A stretch of 64,000 bases of DNA, from contig JBANAY010000004.1 of NCBI GenBank assembly GCA_037952775.1, positions 1,302,001 to 1,366,000 on the forward strand. The letters run 5' to 3'. The stretch is from Clonostachys chloroleuca (Eukaryota; Ascomycota; Sordariomycetes; Hypocreales; Bionectriaceae). Each line of letters begins with the position of its first letter. Position 1 is the first letter of the stretch. The notes below the pieces were generated by a model. That model searched no databases. It was not told the DNA's origin and saw only the letters and a program-made list of their open reading frames with translations. Shown one piece after another: positions 37,555-46,695 of the stretch. Both the position numbers and the translations under genes were made by a program.

Positions 37555-37998
37555 CTTGCCGGAAGTATTGTAATTATAGAATAAGACGATTTATCGGCAG
37601 TAAGGATGAGTGACTGGATGTGAATTATGCCTGATGTTGAAGATTACTTCGTTATATCACTTGGGCAGAAACTGCTAGCTTGGATAAACTTCCTTGATTG
37701 ATAAATGCGACCACATCATGTCACCCGTGGTGATCTACTTTGACTAGTTCTGCTGTGCAGTCGGGAAGTGGAGGCGAGTTCCTCGAAAATGTACGACACC
37801 GGTTCGGGATACCACCACGGCTCGGGAAGGTGTAATAGATGCATGCAAGGAGATTTGTAACAGTACCAAGATCCAGGTTCATGCATAGGTCGATTACGGC
37901 ACATTGTTCAAGTCCTTCGGTCATATTTCAAACCAGTCGTTTCAAGGGAAGTGCTCAACCAAGCTATACCAGCGCCGATTTGTAATCGAATAGCCGCC
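37555..37998. promoter_or_regulatory. Divergent promoter, cupin / FAH-like
   Basis: This is a 444-bp intergenic region between two divergent genes. It holds one exact cluster element at 37761, a partial copy TCGGGAAGGTG at 37822-37832 and a TTCGGGAT word at 37803. Confidence 0.6.
37761..37774 (+). promoter_or_regulatory. Shared cluster element, copy 2 (exact)
   Basis: Plus strand TCGGGAAGTGGAGG. It is central in the cupin/FAH-like promoter, about 207 bp from the cupin ATG and 225 bp from the FAH-like ATG. Confidence 0.6.
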
Positions 37999-39345
37999 AT
38001 GCCAGCTCCAGATTTCTCAGAACACTTTTCCGTGCAGAACATTCCCTTTGGAATAGCATCGTCTGCAAGCCACAACCAAGCACAAGTTGTGACACGAATT
38101 GGAAATGCCGTTGTATTTGTGTTTGACCTGGCCGCATCAGGATTATTCTCTGAAATAAATGGTCTGGATAGCAGTGCATTCAAAAGATCGTCTTTGAATG
38201 AATTCGCTTCTTATCCTAAATGGATGCGAGTAGCAGTTCGTGAAATAATACAAAAGAGTTTTGAAGCTAAGGGATTGTCAGGCTTCCCTCCGGGGAGCAC
38301 CGAGGATATTTCAGCGATCACTTTGCACCTGCCAATCCGACCTGGTGACTTTATCGGTATGGATACAATGTCAATTTGGATAACTCAAAAGCCTATCTAA
38401 TAAGAACCCATTCAGATTACTCTTGCTCCTTGGAGCATGTGCGGAATGCTGGCCGTATTGTGGCCAAGAGTGATCGCTTACCACCTGGCTTCTTTCACTT
38501 CCCCATTGGCTATCATGGCCGAGCCAGCTCGATATATGTTTCGGGGACTGATATAGAGAGACCCCGTGGACATTATTATAGTGGAAACGGTACAGAGAAA
38601 GACTTGGTTTATGGACCATCACAGGCCCTTGATTACGAGTTGGAGCTGGCCATGATTGTAGGCTCACCTGTAGAGGCAGGAGTCGGAGTGACAGCAGTGG
38701 ACGCTGACAAGCATATCTTTGGGTTTGTAATAATGAACGACTGGAGCGGTATGTGACCCCTTTGCTCTTCCAAGGCCAACTGCTGACAAGAAAACTGAAC
38801 TAGCGCGTGATATTCAGTCAGTGGAAATGCCTCCTCTGGGACCTTTCAATGGAAAAAGCTTTGCAACTTCAGTATCACCATGGGTTATAACTCAAGAAGC
38901 TCTGGAGCCCTTCATGGTCAAGTCGAAAGAAAAAACCTTACCAACCGCTGAATATATGGCAGACCCCGACAACTGCAGCTATTCTATCCAAATGCAAGTT
39001 GAGCTCTTAACGGATGGCGTTGCGCCGACTATTATAGGAACATCCAATGCCTCAAGTTTGTATTGGAATGTGAGACAGATGGTTGCACACGCGGTTAGTT
39101 CAGGGAGCCCTCTGCGTACTGGTGACATATTAGCGACGGGTACCGTGAGCGAGCCAGGCAGAGGACAACGTGGGTGCCTATTGGAAACAACTGAGGGTGG
39201 CTTGGAGCCTGTCATCCTGACTGATGGGACACGTAGAAAATATCTTGAAGACCTAGATATTGTTAGGATGACGGCCATTGCTGGGGAGCCATCCTCTGGC
39301 GTTGGGTTTGGACCGTGCCTCGGACGTGTTCTTCCAAGTCGTTAA
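37999..39345 (+). CDS. Fumarylacetoacetase-type hydrolase (FAH family)
   Basis: Exons 37999-38356, 38416-38748 and 38804-39345 join to 410 residues. The N-terminal SH3-like part (SVQNIPFGIASS) and the C-terminal catalytic fold are both present, as in true fumarylacetoacetases. Visible site residues include Asp120 (DYSCSLEHV), His153 in GYHGRASS, the acidic pair in DYELELAMIVG, MNDWSARDIQ with Asp, GKSFATSVSPW with Lys, and GTVSEPGRGQRG near the end. The enzyme hydrolyses a C-C bond in fumarylacetoacetate or a related diketo acid, using Ca/Mg. Because it sits with a ring-cleaving dioxygenase and not with homogentisate dioxygenase, it is probably a pathway-specific paralogue rather than the tyrosine-pathway enzyme. 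The intron 2 junction restores the motif WSARDIQ. Confidence 0.85.
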
Positions 39346-39754
39346 TCTTGAAATGATCATATGCAGGCAGTTAGGGGAACTAGATGAGAAATTATATGGC
39401 GTAAACGTTTATATTCAAGAGAAATGTTGTGTTATTGGTTATTAAGTTAATAGGAGATCATGTCAAATAGGTGCTGTCTTGCCAAATGAGAGCAGTGATC
39501 TCTCGCATACACGTTCGTTGATCAACACGAGTCTTTTTTCAACATATCTGTAAAATCACTCGATTTGATACAACTTAGAGACATATGTCCAACTGATCGT
39601 TTCTGACCCTTAACTTTAGTAGTACACTTCATTGATAACCAGCTTGTAGATGAGGAATTTTGGTGCCTAAGGAGCTGCAACAACAACCTTCAAAATCATG
39701 GAGATTGGCCTGAGTATAAAATATTTACCACATCACAAGACCCTCTCGGATAAG
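39346..39754. other. Convergent 3' spacer
   Basis: A 409-bp AT-rich stretch separating the 3' ends of the FAH-like gene and the monooxygenase gene. No feature seen. Confidence 0.55.
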
Positions 39755-42402
39755 CTATTCCAACCTTTGAACCCTTGATAGATCGTCCAAGCCTCTTCCT
39801 TCAACAGTCTTTGCCTCAAGAATGTTTGAAATAGGCATGGCAGCCAGGAACGAAGTAATGTGGTGGATAGTGGGGAATGTTTCCGAATCTCCTGCCGTAA
39901 ATTCAATGCCAGAATCTTTCATATCTCCATGCCTCGTCCGATCGACAACTGTTGGAGAATTGATAGGCTTGGGGATGATTACTGGATATTCAGCATCAGC
40001 CTCTCCAGGTTTTCCCACCGAAGGCACGTATCGGTAAACAAGCTGATTGTCCTCTGACTCGTGCTTTGAAGCCTCATCGCCACCATTGGGAATCACACCG
40101 TTTGGTCCAGCTGGGGCTGAGCCTAGAGTCATGTTGAGGAATTCAGCACTTCTCCAAGCACAAAAGATCTTCGTCCGACCAGAGTTCTTCCTTATTTCGA
40201 TGTCGCAGTGTAATTTTGGCATTCCCAACTCATCTCTTCCGGTGAGGATGGGATCGGACAAATTCTCAAAGAGAAAGGGGATGAAGGACCCCAAGACCTT
40301 TGTGCCATCCTTCTTCACGTGTTGGACTCCGTGAATCCATAGTCCAACGAAGGAGTAGCCACCGCCGCCTAGCCATGGTAGACTGTGTAGCTCGGTCGCG
40401 CGGAGGGTTGCCTCTGCGACAGTACCCGGTGATTCAAAGCTGAAAACGCCTTCCGGGAACAAATTCTTCAAGTATGTCGCCGAGGTTTTAAATCTGATTG
40501 TGTAGGTTGTGAATGTCGCATCTTCCGAAGAATATGTCCGTCCAAAGTGATCTTGCCTTGGGCTGGGCGACGGACCAAAAGCAATTGGCTGGCGAAGGTA
40601 GGTAGGCCTATTCTTGGAGCTCAATAGTTTCTTCAACTCGTGTCTGGAATTGTGGAACTCGTCATGGCCATAGTTGTAATTCACGAATTCCATGACTGCA
40701 TGGTGCCATTAGACAGAGAGTTCCGTGCTCTAAAAGGTTGAAATGGTACATACTGTTCATTTTGCCTCGAGTTTCATCGTTTATATCAGCACCCATCCGA
40801 CGGGTGAATTCTTGGATATCATGAGCTCTTTTATCTCTTATCTTTTCATACAGAGCTAATCGTTCGGGAAGGTCTGCTGGGTTGGTTCCCCTTGGAAGCA
40901 GTGCAATAAGTGAAGCAGAGTCCTCGATAGCCACAGATCCTGGTGAGATGGTAGAAATCAGCAAAATGTAAACATCTCATGGTAAGAGGAGAGATTGGAC
41001 TACCTCCTTGTCCTTGGTCTTTTGGGAATTATTCGTTAGCTAGAGCTGCAAATGAGTGCTTGGGGATAACTCACGAGGTAGAAATGGGTGAGCAGCGTCA
41101 CCAAGAAGAGCAAGTTTTCCTTTGAACCATCTTGGGATTCGATCCATATCTAGAAGAGTCCAAATCTTTAGAGAGGAAGCGTTTGCCAGCTTGAGCAATG
41201 CTTGAACCTGTGGCCCGAATTCTTTATACACTTTGAGCAAGGCCTCCTTACTTGCCCCATTATCCCAGCCTAAAACATTTAAGTCAGTAGATATTCGGAA
41301 CTGATGGACAATGAAAGTTTTACCATCTTCTCTCTTTGTCTCAGAGAGAGAGCTAGGGTGAATACCGACAAAGTTCATGATCGTATTATTGGAACAGGGA
41401 TACATGACTAGCCTTCTGTCATCAGCCATCCAAAGGCACAAGTATCCTTCCTTGAATAGAGTAGCAGCTTCAGGATCGGACAATATTTCGTTGCATGGTA
41501 TCATAAACCTAAATGCACTCTTTCCAGATGCGAATGGCTTCAATTTTTCTCCAGCTACCACCCCCCTAGAAACTGACTGACGTAGAGCATTAGACTTTGG
41601 ATAAGTTGTTTGTAAATAGTGAGTCGGATACTCACACTGGCCCCATCAGCTCCTAGAACCAAGTCCCCAAATATTTGAGATCCGTCTTCTAGAGTGACTG
41701 TCGCGGTTTCAGGGTTAATGTGAGTGACTTTTGCCGAAGTCTTCAGAATAGCGGCAGGGCCAGCCCCTTCAGGCGAGATACAATGCTCTCTTAGTGACTC
41801 ATGAAGCAGGACTCGGTGTGACAAGACCCAAGGCTAGAATATGGTTAGGCCTCTTGTAGTTTTCCACGCCTAGAGAAAAAGAATAGTTAACACTAACATG
41901 TTGCCACATTTTCAATTGCTCTCTCAAGTCCACGGACATGCGAACAGCTCCGTTCTTCGCATCATACTCGGTAAGCTTCAATAAGTGTTAGAATGACCCT
42001 TCCAAACTGTGTTGCCGAATGATTAGACTCACTCCATGGACTGGATTTGCACCGAATGTCTCAGGATACACCCCGAGTTCTCTGAGCAAACCATGTGCAT
42101 TTGGGGCGATGTGGATGGCGGCGCCGACTTCCTTGGCCAGCTCTGATCTTTCGAGAAGCTGCGGTAATGATTAGTATACGTTTCCGAAAATTCTAACAGA
42201 TTTGATGATAGCGGACACGTACTGTCACTAGATGCCCTTCTTTGCGTAGTCCAAGCGCTGCAGCAAGGCCAGCAATGCCTACACCACAGCTTTAGTGAGC
42301 GCCCAGAAAAACACCACGATATGAATGAAACACACCTGCCCCGACAATGACAATTTTCAACGGGCGATCACTGTTGTCCATCATTTTTGTGGTTGTTTTC
42401 AT
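39755..42402 (-). CDS. FAD monooxygenase fused to acetoacetate-decarboxylase-like domain
   Basis: Nine exons on the minus strand (42402-42336, 42278-42223, 42158-42033, 41975-41898, 41833-41638, 41572-41075, 41018-41004, 40939-40754, 40695-39755) give 720 residues in one uninterrupted frame. Residues 1-400 form a class A flavin hydroxylase of the salicylate/hydroxynicotinate type: KIVIVGAGIAGLAAALGL (dinucleotide fold), GADG, and LALLGDAAHPFLPHQGQGG (second FAD motif). Residues from about 410 resemble acetoacetate decarboxylase (ADC): TGRDELGMPKLHCDIE with the candidate Schiff-base Lys, then IRKNSGRTKIFCAW. Exon 7 is a 15-nt microexon that encodes the QGQGG segment. The fusion suggests hydroxylation and decarboxylation, or ring-product processing, on one chain. 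It is divergent from the CocE-type gene. Confidence 0.82.
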
Positions 42403-42969
42403 CAGTGATGTCTCGTTATAGTGTTATGGCGGTCAAAGAAGTACAGCTTTGAGAGTAGACAAGATGACCTAGAGAGTGAGCTTTTATAGTGATCTAACGA
42501 TTTTTAGCCCTCCGCATCAATTACCTCTCACGAGGCTCCCAAGCATTTTCAAAATCGTGCCACATGTGACACGTAGTTCAACGCTCAAATTACAAGGGTA
42601 CTATGCATGAGATGCCGAGCCGCGAACGCTCGTAAGGTGGGCGGGATGAGTTTCGGGTAGTTCGGGCAGGTGGAGGGTAGAATCCGGCACATGCCTCTGA
42701 CGGAAGAAACAGCTCAGCGGAGTATTTATGCTTTATAGGCTTCTAATTATAAGCTCGATGAGAGTTGAAGGCCATACCAGTTAAATCACCGGCATTGGAT
42801 TGGAGGCCATTTCTTTCGCGCGCTCCGCGGTAGTTACTCAAACGGCATTCACTTAGCCACGCGCTTCGCACCCCGCCCTTACTACAGTATCATTCAGCGA
42901 TAATAATCTGAAATCAGGAGCTTTTATTGCTTGGGCTTTGCCATTAGTAAGAGCTCGCAACTTGCCAAG
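42403..42969. promoter_or_regulatory. Divergent promoter, FAD-ADC fusion / CocE hydrolase
   Basis: A 567-bp shared promoter. It contains the element variant TCGGGCAGGTGGAG at 42662-42675, a nearby TTCGGGTAG (about 42652), an ATCCGGCAC word and a CCGCGG palindrome near 42827. The GTGGAG inside also matches the CreA consensus. Confidence 0.5.
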
Positions 42970-44869
42970 ATGCCGAACCCGATCAAGGATATCCGGGTGG
43001 TTGATGAGACAAGCTTCCCATACATTTTTGAGAAGGATGTAACAATCAATCTACCACTTAACCAAGGTCTTATTCGGTGCAATATTTACCGCCCGAAGAT
43101 AGACTCCCTAGTTCCAGTACTTGTGACCTACGGTCCATACGGAAAGGATATTCACTATGGAGAGTATGAGTTCCCCAACTCAAAGCTGTTGGTGGATTAG
43201 GCTAACTCTGGAGCAATAGTTTTCATGCAAAGTCGTACTCTGAAGTGAACCCAGAGCACAAGTCTGCACATTCGGCATGGGAGACACCCGATCCTGGATT
43301 CTGGACCCACCATGGCTACGCTGTAGTTCGTGCAGATGAGCGCGGGTTGGGCCAATCACCAGGTCTCCTTGATACCATGTCCCGTGGCACCAGCGAGGCA
43401 TTCTTCAATGTTGTTGAATGGGCTGCTGAGCAAAAGTGGTCTAGTGGAAAGGTCGGCTTGCTGGGAATCAGTTATTATGCCGGTAGCCAATGGAGAGTCG
43501 CTGCCCGGAAACCCAAAGGGTTGGCTGCCATCATCCCGTGGGAAGGCATGTCCGACTATTACAGGGATAGATGTAGGCATGGAGGCATCCATTCCAACGG
43601 ATTCATCAAATTCTGGTGGAACCGGCAGGTCATTACCAACCAGTACGGACGACCTGGTAGGAATGCGAGTAACTGGGGCCCTGACACGATCGAGGGGGAT
43701 CTTCCAGAGGACGAGCTCTTGGCCAACAGAAATGACCAAACCGTCGATAACCAAGTGCATCGATTTCGGGATGAAGCATACTACGCATCGAAAGAGTATA
43801 ATATGGGAGACGTCGAAGTTCCTCTATTGTCAGTAGGAAATTGGGGTGGAATTCTGCTTCACCTACGGGGCAATATCGAGGGCTTCACACAGGCAGGCTC
43901 CAAGTTCAAATACTTGAGATTGATCACAGGGCGCCACGACCTTCCATTCTACTATTCCGAGGAAGTAGAAGTACAGCGTAGCTTCCTTGACGCTTTTCTA
44001 AAGGGCGATGACCGAGTTGGTTGGTCACAAGAGGGCCAGGTGTCCCAAGTCAGTCTCGTCCTTCGAAAAGGCGATGTCGGCTTCAACGACGCCGAGAAGG
44101 AGAAGGCCTATCCGAGGCGTGAAGAGAACGAATGGCCCATTAAACGCACGAACTACACCAAATTCTTTCTCACTCCTGACCAAGGCTTATTCACAGAACC
44201 CCCAACCGCTGTTGGCACATTAGGGTACAAGGCGCTCGGCACTATAAAGGAGCCGCAACTAATTCAATTCACCACCAACCCGTTCAAAGTGGAAACTGAG
44301 ATCACAGGGCATGTAGTAGCGCACCTCAATGTTTCTGTAACACCAGACCCAGACGGCCCAACTCCGAGTGATATTGATCTCTTCGTCACTCTTCGACACA
44401 TCTCCCCTGAAGGGAAGGAGGTATTCTATACTGGGACGGCTGGTGACCCAGTCCCGCTGACGAAAGGTTGGCTGAGAGTCTCACTCAGAAAAGTGAACAA
44501 AGAGCATCCCAAGCACCAGGACTGGCTTCCACACCGCGACTACACGAGTGCAGATGTCTTGCCGGTCATCCAGGGAGAAGTTTATACGGTGGATGTTGAG
44601 ATTTGGCCCACGAATGTGGTTGTTGAAAAGGGTGGCAAGATTGTTTTCGAGGTTTCTTCAGGTGACACCCAGGGATCCGGAATTTTCACCCACGATGATC
44701 CTATTGATCGGTGAGTTCACCTTGCTAATAATAAGTAAATCCCCACGAGAGTTGCTAATTGGGTAAATCCAGGTCCCCACAGAAGTTTCAAGGAACAAAC
44801 CGTATCCATTTCAGTCCTCAATTTGAGAACTTTGTGACGCTGCCTATTATCCCACCTAGATTCATCTAA
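42970..44869 (+). CDS. CocE/NonD-type hydrolase (peptidase S15 fold)
   Basis: Exons 42970-43163, 43220-44710 and 44773-44869 give 593 residues, the usual size for CocE-like esterases and amidases. The alpha/beta-hydrolase part shows YGPYGKDIHYG, WETPDPGFW and the nucleophile in LLGISYYAGSQW. The C-terminal jelly-roll (X-Pro dipeptidyl-peptidase C-domain) follows, with GSGIFTHDDP near the end. The family hydrolyses esters or amides such as cocaine, glutaryl groups or Xaa-Pro dipeptides. In this cluster it could release an aromatic acid or alcohol from an ester or amide before ring hydroxylation. There is no signal peptide, so it acts inside the cell. The intron 1 junction (GA+T) restores GDFHAKSYSEVNPEH. 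Confidence 0.85.
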
Positions 44870-45118
44870 ACATCATGAATTGAGCCACAGTTTAATACAA
44901 TTGAATTTTTTTTTGTCTAAAATATTTTCTGAATCTTTATTTATAAACGTGCAAACGTTTATCGTCTCATTATAGCATCACTGTTCGGTGTTCCAACATT
45001 ATCGCTGACGATTGCAGTAAGCACGAGGGATTTATGGCATATTGATTATAAGTTTTGTTTGTAGCGAGGAAGATGAACGTCAATGGAATCCCATATTCCA
45101 ATATATACTTGGCACTAC

Positions 45119-46064
45119 TTAAGCACTAACTGCTGGCGTCTTTGGCCAGCGCCCGAATGTAAACTGGCTATTACACATGTTGGTCAACTCCCATGTCTCG
45201 GCCTTCAACTCTCCGTGCACGCCTTCATCCTCCTCATCTCCAACTGCGCCGGAAATAAACATAGATGCCATGAAGTGATCATCGGTGGGGTGAGCGTCTC
45301 GGTAGAGCGGGTTTTTCATGAGCCGGGTCACTGCACGACGCAACTGCGGTCCCGAGTTCTTGGTCACAACATCCTCGAAAGCCTGACGAAACTCCAAAGC
45401 CCAGTATTCAGGAGGCACCTCTTGAGCGAAGTTGTCAGAGTATCTCAACATGGAGCCCCAATGGTTTCGATAGAGGTTATGAACGGAGCCACCCGAGCCA
45501 ATGATGAGATAGCCTTCCTTGCGTAGAGAACGCAATGTCTGACCAACCTTAACGTGGTAATGAGGATCAAATCGAGCATTCATGGAGATGAGGGTTGTGG
45601 GTGGACAGTGATCTGGGAACATGCGGATGAGGATTAGATATGTGTCATGGATCCAATCGAATGTTGGATTGCCTGACACCTTGAACCCAGCTTTGGCAAG
45701 CAATGAAACACAGCGCTGAGACGTCTCAAGGTCAGGATTGAGTTTGTAGTCGACGTATTTGGAGGGGTGAACATAGGCGACTGGCGATTTTCCAGGGTTA
45801 GGATTGGTTGCAACCTCTATCCTGTCATGAGAGGCATCCCAATGTGCACCCTAAGACAATCGTCAGAATGAGACTGAAGATAAAGTACGGCTCGTTGTAT
45901 TATCCTACCATCATGATGACACCCTTGATCTTGTTGGCTAGGGCTTCATCTCCTGCCTTTTTCCAGTATGTCGCAGCATCTGACTCCTCACCCAACATCA
46001 TGGTAGATCCATGGGAGAATAGGTGGACCGGAGTCAAGGAGGACGTGAGAGTGGAACGTGCCAT
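45119..46064 (-). CDS. LigB/DODA-type extradiol ring-cleavage dioxygenase
   Basis: Two exons on the minus strand (46064-45909, 45850-45119) give 295 residues. An in-frame ATG at 46085 is an alternative start. The class III extradiol pattern is present: HLFSHGST with the first metal His, GAHWDASH with the second, FDWIHDTYLIL and PTDDHFMA with further His residues, plus GSGGSVHNL. These enzymes bind Fe(II) or Zn and open catechol-type rings next to the hydroxyls, as in protocatechuate 4,5-dioxygenase and DOPA dioxygenases. It fits directly downstream of the flavin hydroxylase. It shares its promoter with the cluster regulator, and an exact cluster element lies 120 bp upstream. Confidence 0.85.
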
Positions 46065-46695
46065 GATGGAAAGACGGTATTGCATACTCTCAACACCGAG
46101 TCCGGGGTCAGTTGGGCACGAGCGGGCCTTGTGCATTATACTACAGGTTTCGCTCACAGAATGACGATGTTGTTACGTTGGGCTCGGGAAGTGGAGGAGG
46201 TAGCCCGAGTGGAGGTGCGGAAAAGGGGGTTACTCGAAAGTAGCTGTCAACACAATTAAACCAGCATTTCAAATTGATTCCACCCTTAAGAAAACTGGAG
46301 AGATGCTCTTCATTCTAGTACAAGAGGGCGCAATCATTCCCGTTGTGATGAAGTTGGTCCCGTGGATGAACACTCCGTAGATGGGCCAACCAAGACCTCC
46401 TACACAACACGAATGACATCCGTTGTAAATACCTGCAACTTCACTGGCTGCTAGCGCATAATTCCGCTATGGGGCGATCAAAGGACCCCCTGTTTATGCC
46501 CCAGCTTCCCCGCAAATCCCCCGAGATGCTCCTCAAACCTGCATCTTGCATCTCGCCACCTTTGTCCGTCTCAGTTCATTTGATCACCCTGTCTGCCCAC
46601 ATCGTCCAGGAGTCCCGATCCATGACTTTGTAGTCTTCATTCTCCCTCCACTTTCCGTACCTTGTGCTCAGGCTCGTTTGACCGATACCTGAAAG
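46065..46695. promoter_or_regulatory. Divergent promoter, LigB dioxygenase / regulator
   Basis: A 631-bp region with an exact cluster element at 46184 placed near the dioxygenase gene, and a further GTGGAG at about 46210. The element is flanked by GGGCTCGGG and AGCCCGAG, which could pair as an imperfect inverted repeat. Confidence 0.55.
46184..46197 (+). promoter_or_regulatory. Shared cluster element, copy 3 (exact)
   Basis: Plus strand TCGGGAAGTGGAGG. It extends by GGC on the left to the same GGCTCGGGAAGTGGAG as copy 1. It is 120 bp from the dioxygenase ATG and 500 bp from the regulator ATG. Confidence 0.6.

Noticed and set aside
37999..39345. Reading the FAH-like gene as the tyrosine-pathway fumarylacetoacetase
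   Set aside because: No homogentisate dioxygenase or maleylacetoacetate isomerase lies nearby. The neighbours point to another aromatic pathway, so the fahA symbol was withheld.
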